NCBI GenBank assembly: GCA_029964075.1
Contig: CM057149.1
Coordinates: 5,652,465 to 5,716,464, forward strand
Length of the DNA: 64,000 nt
Direction of reading: 5' to 3'
DNA from: Patiria pectinifera
Lineage: Eukaryota; Echinodermata; Asteroidea; Valvatida; Asterinidae
Shown: positions 46,901 to 61,900 of the stretch, piece after piece
Numbering within the stretch: position 1 is the first letter of the stretch
How the letters are laid out: the number at the start of each line of letters is the position of its first letter
Position numbers and translations under genes: made by a program
Notes under the pieces: model-generated
Seen by the model: the letters and a program-made list of their open reading frames with translations, nothing else
Database searches by the model: none
Told to the model about the DNA's origin: nothing

Positions 46901-49900
46901 AACCCAAAACAAAAATATTTTAAAGAGTGTTGCAGACGCCCACAATAGTAAAAAGCAAGGGTTTTTTTCCCATTAACCCTAACAGAACTCAACCCATCAA
47001 ACCCCAACGGCATGTTTTGTTGGAATCTGTTGGGATGGGTACAGTGCCCCTAAAACTGACAGTCTTTTACATTGGGTTGGCACACCTCCAGAAACAAAGT
47101 CAGAAATACCCGATATGTGTGTGCAGTTTCCCATATGGTGTTGGAATTTGCCAGGATGGGTATGGTTTTTAGTAAATCATGCTGGGAGTTAGGGTTAATA
47201 TAAAACACTCAAAACTCATTAGGAGAAAAAAGAGCAAGGACACTATAATCTTTATTTTTTCAGTTTTGAAAAACACAAGATTAACTCTTTCAGTGCCAAA
47301 CTTGTACATGTACGAGGTATATTTGTTGGTACAAAAGCGCCAACCTCGTACATGTACGAGGTAGAGTAAATATGTTATCAAAAGGGGGCGCTCTCGCTCT
47401 TTCTAATGATACCATTTTCATGCATGTACGACCTGTATTTATTTTTTCATTCGAGTTCTTGCGAGAGGGCGCAGCACTAAATCTCGTATTTTCTGCAAAA
47501 AGTGCGGAATTCCCCTGTGTTCAGGCCAGTGTTTCAGGGTGTATCACTATGTTTGTGACTACTTTTGACTTTCCAATATATTAACTCTTTCTCTATGGCG
47601 AGCCGCTCACAGCGGCACATACAAATTGTACAGGTCGTACGGAGAGCCGCTGGCAGCGGCTCGGTTGCGTCGCTATGAATAAACATGGTGTCCCCATGAC
47701 GTGGGCCATATCTATATAATTTATATCGTATAACCTCTGACCCTAGTTTGAGCCGCTGCCAGCGGCTCTCCGTCTGGCCGGGGTGCGCTGCAGGCTATTG
47801 TGAGCAGTTTGTTTACGGAGAAACATTCAAAGATGACGGCGCCCACATCGACGCTCGGCGGAATTTTCAGCTTTTAATTACGTCCAGTTGGGACGAAAAA
47901 GGTAAATTTAATTCCGTAGCGAAAGAGTTAAGGATATACCAGAGAGCAACAACAACAAATTTAGTGAGTAGAACTTATTTACTTTTTTTTTAAACAGAAT
48001 TTCGAACAATTAACAAAAACGCTCGAAGTTGGGCACTTTAGGGTTAAACTTTTCAAATTTCGCGGGCACTGAAAGAGTTAATTAGTTTGACAATTATTTC
48101 TTTTGTTGACATTGGAGGGAAACAAAGTCTTGTCATTTACCTGCCTCCGTGAGCTTTGCCCCATGTGTACACATCATCACCGGAAACCATGGCAACGTGG
48201 AACTGACCACACGACAGGACGTTTCTCTGAGGAGGCAGACTGACCGATTGATGTATCCGGTCACTGGACGGGCCGCTGCCATCAGCGCTGGGGTCAAAGT
48301 TCAATAAGCTAGACGAATCACTGTTTGAGTAAAAAAGGAATGAAAAGTTAGTTATTTAAACATCCTTCAATTACATTTACTACAATTTGCTCAAATGACT
48401 TTAAATACACACTAAAAAGTATAACATGTAAAACATTTGGGAAAGAAAATCTGTAATTTTGACTTTCCTCCCGAACAAATTTTATTAGCGAATAATTTAC
48501 TAGTTAATGGCTGGGGCTACCAATGGATAGTCTGAGTATCACCCGTTATCCACGGAGCCTAGTCTCCTGTATAACGTCTGATATGTCAAAACATGCAGAT
48601 ACATGCAAGCCGGGCGCTAGCCAATTGGAATCGACTTTACTAAATCGTGACGTTATTTCATTCCCAAATCAGGACTAATGGTTCATGATTGGTCAATTCA
48701 AACGCAGTGTTTTGTAATACAACAACAGCCAGATGTATATCAAGTAACATGATACAGAGCGTGTGACACAGGTTTTTTTTATCCACGTCTATGACTCGCA
48801 ACAGGTGAATGGCCAAAGACCCGATATAGAAAGCGCCCGCTGATTGGTCAAAATCTAGAGGTCAAGATGCGGTAGTCTTGCATAATTAATCAGCGAATCT
48901 GCTCAAATTAAATTTTTCGCCATGGTGTACTACGGTACATAGACTAACCAATAGATGCAGAAAACTTAATTTGCATGTTGTCAGATATGTATCCAAGTCC
49001 ATCACAAGTCCATCACGAGTCAATCACAAGTAAATCACGAGTCATGTAGTCTCAAATCAAATGAAACCATTCAAATGAAACTATTCATTGTTCAAATGAT
49101 GTTATTTGTGACCAGCTTTGTAATTGTTACTTGCAATTGACTTGATTAATAGTTTCCTGATTTTGACTTGACTAGTGATTAGACTTGCAAAGACTTGTGA
49201 TCTGACTTGTGATTTGACTTGAATTGATTTGTGATTCCACCTGTGGTTAAACTAGTAAACAGACTTGTGAAATGACTAGTGATATGACCAGTTATTGATT
49301 TCACTTGTGATCTACTAGCGATATGATTGACTTGTGACTTGTCTTATGATTGACCAGACTACAACAATTAGGAATTTCGGCTCTGACATTTTGGCAAGAT
49401 ATTCTAGGTATGGGCTCTGTGCGCCGACAAAAGAGGGTGCCCTTTTACCTAGCAACGACGTCACATGGGCGGGACACATACGTTTCGCTGGTTGACGCGC
49501 GCACCGTTCCTTGTGTGTGACGCACGTACACCAGGGGATTTGTACTACGTACACGCTCCGCGACAAAATATTGCAGTCAGCCAAGATGGCGTCGTTCGGT
49601 CACCCCAACTGTACTTTCTTTGCCGGTGAGGGGGCACTTGCGAACGGAGCGGATTCAAGACATAAGTATTCATTTTACCTGGCACTGAGAATGTTTTTGA
49701 CAATTTAAGAAAAGTTAGAATTCCTGCAATCGAAGAACGAGTGTGTACATCTCTGAACATTGAATGTTGTACAATGCAATATTTCTTTCTTTTATTGCAA
49801 TGTTTCCATCTATCACTATGAAGATTAAGACTTACCCTTGGTCTAATCTCTTCCTGTTGAGTACAATGAGGACTCGGAGATAGAATTCTACCAGGGCACT

Positions 49901-52900
49901 GGGCTTGGGAAAAGACTGAGTGGTGTCCTGTTGGGGAGAAATAAATGAGCCATCAATTGCAAGTTTGTATTTCTGTGCTCTACTGCAATATACCATTCAA
50001 CAGATTTCCCCTGTTAACAAATTAGAAATAAAAACTGTGCGACCCATTTTTGTGAAGTCAAACGCTTTTTTTTTTAAAAATAAGTTGAACAAAGAAATTG
50101 ACTGAAGCGGGGCTTGAACCTGCAACCTCCGGATTGCCGTTCCGCACTGGGGCCGTATCATAAGTCCGACGCCTCATAGGTCCGACGCCTCAATGAGGCA
50201 TCGAACTTATGAGGCCTAAAATTTATTTATTCATCCTCATAGGTCCGATGCCTCATAAGTCCGACGCCTCATAAGTCCGACGTCGGGAAAACAAGGCGTT
50301 TTATTTGTTCGACCTACGAGGCGTCAGAGCCATGAGGTGTCGGAGCTATGAGGCTTCGGACTTATGATGCGTCGGACCTATGAGGCGTCAGACTTATGGG
50401 CCTTTATTTGGTTAGGGGATTGCACTCTATCAATTGAGCTATCCACCCCAACTTGGCGGATCCCCATTTAGTCAATAACTTTGTTCAACGCTAGTTGGAA
50501 GCCTTAAACCGTACATGCCATGAAGCCAGGAATACCGCTTGAAGTAACGATGCTAGCAACATCAGCAATGTTGCAAACCCGGGAAATAGCTAACAGAGAT
50601 CACTCAGACAGGACACATGCTTTTCTGTAATAGACGTTTATTCTGTAGTAAGCGCAACTGACCCCATTCCTTTGACCCCTGGCAAGTTACATACCAATGG
50701 AGACTCCGCTGAGCCTTGGCTGCTCATGGTGTCCAAGGAAACAGAGGATGAACATTTTGGGATACTGAGGGAAGAAGAAGATATTTGATCATTAATCTTT
50801 TATGAAATAAATATTAGTAAGCATTGTTGTTTATTTGGTCTTTGTTAATTCATTTCTGCAGCACCACAAATCATAAAAACAAGTGGCAAAAGTATATTTT
50901 ATACAAAATTATAGTGATTCTATACCCATACAATCTGATAAAAGAAGAACTCTCGGAAAAGCAAGTAGACGGCTTCAAAGTGTCCTTTTCAGGACACAAA
51001 AAACGATCCAGTATAGCATCACAATTACAGTATAGTGCAGTAGTTGAAATTTTTCTACTCTTGTGACTGTTGATTTTTTTTTAGCGCCGACTGATGCCAA
51101 TCATCTTAATATCGTCGCAACTACGATCGGGTCACACACAAAAAATCGGCGACTGAAACATTCTTAGCTCAGGCACAGCTTGATTTTTAAAAGTCAGTCG
51201 CTAACTGTTCTGTGTCATCGCAGGGTTTACCTGAAGGCGGCCTTAGTTGCCTAACTTTAATGGTTTTGATTTTTTACCTTGTCTTAGCTGTATTGACGGC
51301 TCTAGTTAGTAGCGGTCTAATAGTGGGCTTGGACGGATCAAACAACCAGGCTAGCTTCATCAGCGTCGCCAACTTCAGATCATCCAGGAAGCCGCTGAAG
51401 AGTCCCATGTATCGATATGACAGCTCCGGCTGTTGGATGAATATTAACGACAAACTTATCCTAAGTCTTGATCTAAGACATGATTTTGATTTTGTTGGGG
51501 CAGTACAGGATGCTCTCAATAAGATGAATCGAATCTAGTCCAAGGAACTCTGGAGTTCCAGACTTTTTCTCTAGCTCACTTTAAGCTTAACAGTCTTATT
51601 CTAATGAGAATGTCTCCTCGCGTACCTTTTCTACAAGCCTGTTGACGGCCTCCTGGGTGGTCATACTCATCAGGAAGGCATTGTCGCCAGCATTGGCCAT
51701 GGTAGAGATGAATCCCTGGGATACTAGCTTACACTGCTGCTCACAGTCTAGTTCTGGTGAGCCGTGGGTGAGGAGAGCCTCTAGGGCCTGGCCAACAAGG
51801 CCTCGCGACTGTAGAAACAAAAGACAGCAAGTAATGTGGCAAATATCCATTCATTGAAACAGTGTTGTAGTTCAGTCCATCACAAGTCCAGTGACAATCA
51901 CTTGTTGAAGTTGGGGTTTAAAGACTCGTATTGAACGTTTCATGAAAAAGAGTCACCTTCCATGGGCCTTTTAAAGGGCCCATGAAATTTTTTTTTTTTT
52001 AATGCAATCTTTGAAAAATGCACCTTTGTGTCCCTTTAACCTTAGTTTCAATTTTCATTTTGCCATTGTTAAGGTATTTTGGTGCCTTTTTGGCTTTTAT
52101 GCTAATGCAAATTTCCATATTCATGAGCAAAAGTGAGAAACCTCAATGTTGCAATTAGTTTATGCACAAAAAGTTGCCAAAATTGTGCATATTTCACTGT
52201 CGTAAACTTTCTTTTCATTAGTGATTCGTTGTTGCTTCAGTTCATGGCAGTAAGCAAATGAGCAAATTTTTTTCTCACAAATGTTTTCAATGAGCATTTT
52301 TTTGGGGTTCACTATTTTAACAGAAACAAACACCTAATATGAACAGTGTCTGCCTGAAATAACATAACGACAACAGCATCCTCAGTTGTCCAAAAAAGCA
52401 TGGAAAATTTGAAATGTTTAAAGAAGTACACTTTTCAACAAAATTCACCAAAAAGGAATATCAATTAGATTTTCATACACTTAAGAGGATTAGAAAGTAG
52501 CACAAAATATGTTCCTAAGAAATATTCACTTCATGAGCCCTTTAAACCAACTAATACATTTTGAATTTGAGAGCTAATTGCAATACCTCTCTCAACAATG
52601 TCAGACTTTAGAAGATGTGAGCAAAAGCAGAAATCTTACCCTGGCCACCTGAAAGACCAGATCCTGCATGCCGTGCTCCGCAAACGTCTCCAGCGTAGAT
52701 ATCTCATCATAGTCAAAGTTGTCCATCAGAAACTGCCTGCAAGTCCCACATTTAAATCAGAAAAGCAAATACCATCATATCAAGTATACTGATTTTAAAA
52801 GATGGAATTTTTGTGTCGGGGTGATATAAATCAAACTAGGTTTTGCCCTTCACCGACGTTTAAACACTGTATACTCAGTGTGTTACCTCCCAAGTGAAAG

Positions 52901-55900
52901 TTGGAAAAATCACTTGGGTGGGACTCGAACCCACGACCTCCTGCTTTCTAGTGCAGATGTCTCACCACTCGACCACCGAGCTAACGGGATCGGTTGGCTG
53001 GTTCAAATCTGATGTACATGTACATAGCAGCGGGTACCGCATAACCTATTATTAGATAAGGGAGGTAACACACTGAGTATACAGTGTTTAAATGTCAGTG
53101 AAGGGCAAAACCTAATTTGATTTATACTGATTTTATTGACCAGATATTTTGACTCGTATAATAGGAAAAAAACCCAGATTATCCCTACCCGGTACAAGTA
53201 GATCGGTCCTAGCTAGCTTCCTAAATTATCAATGATAATAGAGAGTGGGAGCCAGTCTACCCGGTGCAGGCTGACTTAAAGTGGGGCCACAAACAACTTG
53301 AAATTTGTAATCATTCGATTTTATGACTAAACTTGGACAGATTTTTTGTTCACTGTCTCAATCAAAAGTGACAGACTTCTGCATTGCTAGAAAATAGCAA
53401 TTTAAAAGTAAAATCCACAATGAAACTTGAACGGTACACCTTATTAGCTAACCTGAATCTTCCAATGAGTGCCTCGTCACTGCGTCCCTCCAGTATCTGA
53501 TACAGGAAGCATCTGACTGCGGTATCGGCAAGCTTTCTCTTATCGGCCGTGCTGAGGTCGTCTGGTTTGCTCAGGGCCGACAGCACCAGGCTCAGGGCTT
53601 CCGGGATGTAACCCTGACTCACAAAGTTGGCAACTTGCTTCAACCTCGACCACTGAAAGGTAAAACAAAAATTACATTGGCTCCGTGCACAAAGAATAGA
53701 GGGCGCTTTTTTACCACAACGGGACAAACCGCATGCGCCTACTGGTTCACACGCACGGGCCTTATGCACGAGTTGGCTATTTTTGTTGAGTTCCCTGAAT
53801 GCATTTCATTAATTGTTAACTGTTGAATGGGATGGCGCCAGACTGTTTATGCACGCACAATGCAACCTTATTTTACTTTGTCATTTTTTTTATAATCTGG
53901 CTTTAAACATTAGGGAATGTTTTAATTACAAATTATTCATTGAAGCAGACTGGAATTAATTAGTAGTTAACTTGCTTTCCTTTCTCGTCGCAAGTTCCAA
54001 AAATTAAGATTTTACCTCACTTTCAATTCAATATGGCCGCCGCTGACTCGTGCATAAGTCCCATATAGCGCCAAGTACGCACTGACTGTGCACAAAGTCA
54101 TGACGACTTCGCATGAACATCAGGCATTGTCAGCAATGCGTTCGAATATTCCAGTGATCTCTCACAGAGATCTCCCCCAACTCTCCCTTCTTAACGTTGA
54201 GGGGCACATACATCTCAAAGCAGAGGCAAATTTATGAGGCAAGAATTTCGCTCTGCGAAATTGCCAAAGTTTAACACATTTCAAATTCGGGAACTTTGCA
54301 TTGATTTTCCCTATCGTCAGGGTGTGTGGTTTTGTGCACAAAATGAAAGCACTTTTTCACAATGTCCAAAATCAAAATCATGTAGTTTTATTTTCACTAA
54401 AAGTAAATGTACAAATTGAAAAATGGTTAGAAAAAAAAATCCATTTTTTTTTAAGTACAGCGTGTGCAACTTTAAACTAATAATTAACGTTTCAAGATAA
54501 GAAAGATTGTGCTAGGACCGAATAAACCAACAAATGTATGTCTTAGCAATTATAAAATTCAGCAAATATGCCATGTTAAACACTGTGTGACAATTTGCCA
54601 GGGAAGTTCAAGGAACTGCACTCTGAGTAAATCTTACCTCTGAGCGATGGTACAGTCTCATGGCCAGCTTTGTCTGTCCCTCAACTAGCCTGCGATTGGC
54701 TGCCAGTCCATACAGCCCATTCATGTCAAGCCCCAGGGTGATACCAAGATTATCAGGGAGGGAGGTATCGGCCTCTTCCATGGCCAACTCGAGGAACAGC
54801 CCCTCCGGAGATATTCTGTTCAGGATTCAGGCAACAAAAGAGAATAGCAGACATACGGTAGACGAAATGTCATCATGTCTTGTAGAAAATCCATCCGAAG
54901 GAAATTCAGTAATGTACATTATTGATTTTTTGTGCAATATAATGGATTCATTTAACGGAGGGTCAAATTACGGTTGAAAATCTACCGACTTGTGCAAACA
55001 AGTTTAGATGTGAAGGAAATTATAAGTGCACCTGACACTTCACAATTGATTGTGTTGAAAGCCAAAACCATTAAGAAAAGTGCTCAACAGCGGGGCTTGT
55101 TAGCGCTAGAATAGATTCTGGAAAAGGCCATCTGTTCCCTTTGAAACTGTCTGTTTCGATATAAATGTAAGGGGACATAAGTGTTTTGTTCCTGTAGAAC
55201 TGTCACTAAATTGACTGCGCACAACATGAAAACGTTCATCCACCGCTTGTCCTGAAGTGCGTACACATGATGTTAATGACTGCCTTTATTTGTCTAATAA
55301 TAAACATGTAGTGTCACATTGTTACCGAATGCAAAAAAAACCAACCTGACCTGTTAATATTAACAGACCAAAATATATTTGATGCCGTAAGAAAACTTGG
55401 CTTCAGCGAAATGTGAAAAATGGAAAGGGGCTGAAACATACAGGGTGGCTTCTGTGCTGTTGCGTGGTGATTATACTGTTAAGTATTGTAATTTGACGGT
55501 TTATGTTTGGGCATTACACAAATACAAAAAGAAAACCATAAAAACTTTTTATGTAAACGTATTGGTGCATTTTTGCTAGTCAGCAACACTATCACAGCAA
55601 TTTCAAGTGAAACCAATTTATGTAGCAAGTACTCAGCACGTTACCTGTTTCTCATTTCACATGAACATGTAAATTGTCTGAAATATACTTTTCAAAAATC
55701 TGGTTCAACTTACTTTGAATTTGACCAGGAAAAGTAAATAAACAGTAGCCAGGTCGCTAATGAAAAAAAGATACTTTAAAAAAATATTGCAGCTGATGTT
55801 ATTAATAGTGTAATTTTTTTTTAACCTGTTGTAGTCACCGAACTGCCCCAAACTGCCCGCTTATTACTCCCTTTTTCTTCAAGCAAACTCGAATCCTCGG

Positions 55901-58900
55901 TCCTGATTGGTCGATCCATGGTAACAACAGTGTAATATTATACCTAATACCACGGTCCATATCGCACTATGCATATCACGCTATTTCAAGATGCGCGCAC
56001 CATTCCAAATGCGCGCACCATTCCTACTGCATGCACGTGTAACAGGGCATTTCCACGGTTACTCACGTTACATGAACTTTTGAGTTTCCTTGAGCTGTAA
56101 TTACCTTACTGAAAAGGTTTAATAACTGTTATCCCCATGGTAGATAGAGTAGACCTAGACCTACCTAAGCACCAAAGATGACATCCAGAAAAATGTGTTA
56201 TGTATGATAAACAAGACGCACAAAATCGGTTACTCACGTTACGAAAATGTAACATGAGTAACCGTGGAATTGCCCAACAGGATAACCACTGAACGGTTCG
56301 TGTACAGCGTGCGTGTTCCTTCACTGTGCGGTGTCAAGTTTGCTTGAAGATAAATTTGTTGTCCTACTTGCGCTAGTGGAATACGTCTGCGTCCCACATA
56401 CCACTCGACCTTCAGCCTCATGGCATGTGGCACACAGACGCACTACATTATTCCGTGTTCCACTTGCGCTCGTGGGATAACTAATAGTAGTGCCAAAAGC
56501 GCTTGAGCACTTGGTTTTATGGATCCATCAGTGAAAAATTACAATGAAATGTTGTTGCATTCAGATCGAGAAGTCAAAACCAACATTTAGCAATGTCTTT
56601 TTAATTCAGATAGTATCAATGTACATGTATATGAAACGTGGACTCATTAACTAGGACATAACACGTTCACCTCGTTAAGATCAAGTGCGACATGAAACCA
56701 TTTCCTGTAGAATATAAAAGCCCACCCCACAAATGGGACTTTGGCTCCAAGATACGACAGCCGCACACAGCATGTGTCTAATCATGTCGTTCCGTGGAGT
56801 TCAAACAACGATAACCTAGTTTGCAAAAGCTGGACTCTGAACTGACGTTGAGAGTTTCTTATCGCCCATTTCATAAATATATACAGTGGGTTTTGGTATT
56901 GAGAATTGCTGGGCCAAGGGCAATACCACAGACCTGGATAAAACAAAGTCCAGTGTAGACTTTTAATAGTAACGGTCAAACAAAAAAAGATTTACCCAGC
57001 TGACGATACGCTACTGGAAAATTGGTCAGATTTCTTTTTTTTAGCAAGTTGGAATAAATTTCTTGTACTGGAAGGGTTGTTCAATCATGTGGTTTAGTGG
57101 TTTTGAGTTGGCGCAAAAGTATGGCACAGTCAGAATTTTGTGAAGGGCGAGTCCAAAAAAGCGGAACCCAAACCCCCAAAATTATATTTCATATTTAAAA
57201 AAATATGTAGCACCAAACATAATAATGACTGGAAAGCCAATTTCATAAGCTACTTTTAGATGAAAAAAATACTGAAATAACTCAATCTGTTTAAACCATT
57301 TAAACACATTGACTCTAAAACCTGTCTTGTCCAAAAATGCGATTTCAAGAATCTTCGTCACAATTGTCTTCAAACATCACCAGTGATAAACCTCAGTTTA
57401 AAAATTAACAATATTCAACAAAGTCCTTTTGAAGGCCCGTCTTTTAAAAAAAAAGTGGATTTTATAAATCATATTGCTTGCCTAACCAGGGTTATTCATA
57501 AAGATATTGTGTACTACAGTTGTTGACAGTTCTTGAAACAAGTATTCTGTGTCATTTTCTTTGTTGTTCCAAACAGTCAGAATACACACTAAACTGCTTT
57601 TTTTGGACGAAACAGATTTTAGGGTCATTGCGTTCAAATGGTGATATTCTTTGAACGGATTGAGCAATTTCAGTTATTTTTCCATCTAATAGCAGTATAT
57701 GAAATTGGCTTTCTAGTCATTATTATTTTTTGTTCTACATATTTTTCAAATATGAAATATATTTGTTGGGGTTTGGGTTCCGCTTTTTTTGACTCACCCT
57801 GTATTTCAGATTACGGGTTTGCATTTGAACCAATACCCTATTTCAGATTTGGAAACGGCTATGAAACAAAACAGTCAAATAAAATCTAACTGCAGATCAC
57901 TGGAAAATTCTGAATGCATAAAATAGGGTCACCTAGCTATGTGAAAATCGGATAGCACATTGGATAGCACAAAATTCAATACTGCACATATTCAATATTC
58001 CAGGAAATGCCGGACCCAAAAATGTTCTTTAGAAACTCCATCAACAAATTGAAACTGTAACAAAGCTGCAGGGTTTCCATTGCAATCATGTTGAATCCAA
58101 CAGAATCCAACGGAATCCAACAGAATCCAACAGAATCCAACAGAATCCAACAGAATCCAACAACTATAAACTATGAATCTTACACAATCTTAGAGCAAGG
58201 ACCAAACTTTTTTTCCAACAAAATCCAATGGACATTTTACCTTGTTTACATTTGGTAGATTATAAAGGATATGGGTTATAAAATATAACTCACCACAAAC
58301 TAGCATTTAAGACAAAATTTTTTGTCAAATTAATCTAGATACTAATAGACGGCTTAAGATGGAAGTGCCTTAAATACTTTTTTTGAAGATGCAATGTTCA
58401 GATAAATAAAATAGTTATTTTTAACGATTGGTTTGCTTACCTTGGTTTACACTGGTAGACGGCAACATCGGTAACCAACACACATCCCTCTAGGACAGTG
58501 TGTGATTCTATCCTCGTCAGCAGCTCGTGTTTGGATGTAGCTTTGTCCCTGTGAATCTGGACTTGATGTTCAACACCCCGACTGTGGATGCAAAATGGAG
58601 AAATTGGATTTTTCGATGTTTTTTTACATGTCACTGCTGTCGCATGCTTTTCGCCCTTTTACCAAAAAACCAAGACAAAAGCTGGCGCAAAGTGACTATT
58701 GGTGACTCCAGCAGACAAAATCAAATTTCGGAAAAACATGCCATATAGGGTGACCCCCAAAAAATGCAACCCTGAAACATTTGCCTTGTTTTCAAAAACA
58801 TGCTCTGTGAATTGTTAAGTTTTGGATATCAGATTACAATTAAAAGCTGAGGGCGTTTTCTTTCAAATACTGAAAAATCATGAAAACAGCACATTGGGTT

Positions 58901-61900
58901 GCTGAGAAAATGCCCATTATGTAACACAACACATTTTTAGCCCATTCAAATGGCATTACTACAGTTCAGAGATTTACACTACTATACACGTGTATGTACC
59001 TATTTGTGCATGAAATGCATACATGTGGCGCGTAATTTCCTTATCCTTACAAACAACATGGCACATACATGTACATGTAATATGACAAGAGTTACAAATG
59101 AATCTGATGGAAATACCTTTTATTTTCCACCTGAACAGTTATCTTATACTTTTTAGTTCTATTTTAAACCTTTTCAGCATCATCAATATGTCAAAATTTA
59201 AAAAAAAAATTGCACAAATGAAAGACAATTGCATAGTGGGCCTACACTTTAACAGTAACATGTTTCACTGTTTTTGGAAAGGATGAAAAATCACTTCTGT
59301 TACATAATTGGCATTTTCTCAGCAATCCAATGTGCTCACGTTTTTTTTAAAAAGGCAAATGTTTCAGGGTTGCATTTTTTTGGGGTCACCCTGTACACTC
59401 CCATGAAATGAGTGAAAAACAACAAACACTTCTCACTATTCAATACACGATATCTATAAAATCTACACACAAATTTATTTCCACCAAATCCACCAAAAAA
59501 AAAATCCCAAATCTGAAGTATATGTATATACAAATTCACAATTCAAATTTCTATTAATTCACTGATGCAAATTCTGGTACGGGTTTCCTCAAATTCTAAT
59601 CTTTTCTCAATCTGTGAAATTCTCAAAATTTGGTATTTCTCAAATTTCTGATAAATTCACGATCTACAATTTTCAGCGGTCTTTTCTATTATTTTGATCT
59701 TTTTTTTTTTGAGTAGCCTTATGAATCTGCCAAAATCAGCCTTTGTGCAGAACATAAATCCTACTGTATGTCACATTCTCTGTAATTTAAATTTTTGTTC
59801 GCAAGATTGAGGTAAAGCAACAGTGGTTGGGCCGTAGGGTCGTGAGTCCATGGAAATACAGCAAAATGTAAATCAGGTAAATCAAATGACCATTTCGACA
59901 ATGTACGGTACATTTCAAATTCATTTTGTAATAACAATGCAACGTACAAGATTCAATTTCACACTTAAAAACACAACCAGTTCCATTCCTACATGGAAAA
60001 TCACTACATAGAAAGCAAAAGCTTATGATAACTATTATGATAACCTAAAGATACAAAAATACAGGACAAATATGCATCAATACTACATGATCAAAATATA
60101 TGATCAGCATAGTATGACTGAATTTTATTGGTTGGTGGGTATTGTGGATTGGGGGGGGGGGTTAATATACAAAGAGGGGGAGCGAGATTGGGGGTTAGAG
60201 GTGTGGTATTGACAGGTTTTGGACAGGGAGATAGGGGTTGGGGAATGGGTGTGGGGGGATGAGGGGTTGGGCGATGGGGGTAGAGGGTCGAAATTGGGGG
60301 ACATGATGGGGGTGAGGGATAAGAGGGGAGAGGGATGGGAGAGATTGGGTTGGGGGATTGGGGGGGGGGGGGATTTAGTCCGAAAATTTGGGACTCTCGA
60401 TACTGTGTATGAGAGTCCAAAACTTAAGGTATTGAAAACATGCAATACCAGCACATGAAACAACCAGTCCAACAACCCTTCAGTACTGCACCAATCAACT
60501 ATGCCAACAGAATTTAAAAAACATGTGGCATGAACCGGGAACTAGTTTCTATTTACTACACATTTCTCCATAGTCAGTCACCAGACTATTGACACTGAAT
60601 GAAGAGGTCAGTCTTTTCAAATAGTTGGACCATGGTTGGACATGTATCCGGTACCAGTCTAGTCTTTAGCCCCATTTTGAAATCACTTGACTTCCCTCTC
60701 ATGTGCAAAATATTGAGGAAAAGTCTCCTTTAAAAATTGAATTCAGTCTGCAAACTTGGTTGGTGAAATACTGCGGACCGTTTCTTTGCCTAATGGAATT
60801 TTTGGAGACAGTTTATGGCTAAAGAGTGAGTAAAGTTGGCCTGATTTAGTTTTGCACGTTTCAGAGCACTCCAGAGCCCTGTCTGGGAGAGGATTCTGAT
60901 GTACCTTGTATTAGGTTGATCTGTTTCCTTGTTCGTCTTGTCGTTGACGTAGCCAGCAGGGAAGGAACATTTATAGATAGCTATGACTCTCTCATCGGAC
61001 GGAAGGAAGAACGTTTGCATGACGGCCGCTTCATTGAGTGGCTGGTCCTGCTTACTCGTCTCTGATAGATGACTTGATAAAATACCAAATACTATCTGTT
61101 CCCATGACAACAAAGTAAAAATGAAACTACAATGAAAACAGCTATAATTGTCACCTAGCTTGAACAACATATGATCCATTACCGGCGTACTTTACTGAAA
61201 TGGTGCACTGGGCATTAAAGGGAATGTACAACATTTGCTTTTGCCGTAATTTTCAGAAATAAATGGATTTGGAGGAATGGTATTTTATAGCAAATACTGT
61301 TACACTGACTTGTTTCACGTTTTGTGTTCGTAGATGCTGGAATAACCAAGAAAACCAATCATGTTCTTGTAGTCTGGTTCCCTGACCCCACTTAAGATGA
61401 AACGGAGCAATTTATAGACCTTGGGGAATGGTAAGTTCAGAGAATCAGTCTAGCTGGCGTCTACCCCTTCACAGGCGTGTAATCAATTGCAAAGAAAATG
61501 CGGAATAATTAAATATGAAAATTTAGGAGCTGGATGGCCAATCAGCGTTGAAAATTGATACAAAAATACCACTTTACTTAAAAATATCAGCACACAAGGA
61601 GCCACGATTTTACAGGATGCTTTATACTGTCATTCCCGAACATTCCAGTAAAGAATTTTGAGATAATTTTATCCTTTTGTTTTTTGATGTTTGCAAATGT
61701 AGTATCTTCCGTTTATGAAAGAAAATGAAACTCAACTTGTTCAATCTTGGCAGATCCTGTGGCAAGTTATTATTTGCGACAGGTCCCACATTTATACCCT
61801 TTAAGAAAATGTCAGTTTTTTTGGAATTTGAGAAGAGAATGTCAGAGAAAAAACTTTTTCATTCATACCTCTTGTGTACCACAGAAATTAGATATCAGAG

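Noticed and set aside
60091..60475. Pro-rich minus-strand frames
   Set aside because: Composition artefact of the G-rich tract.
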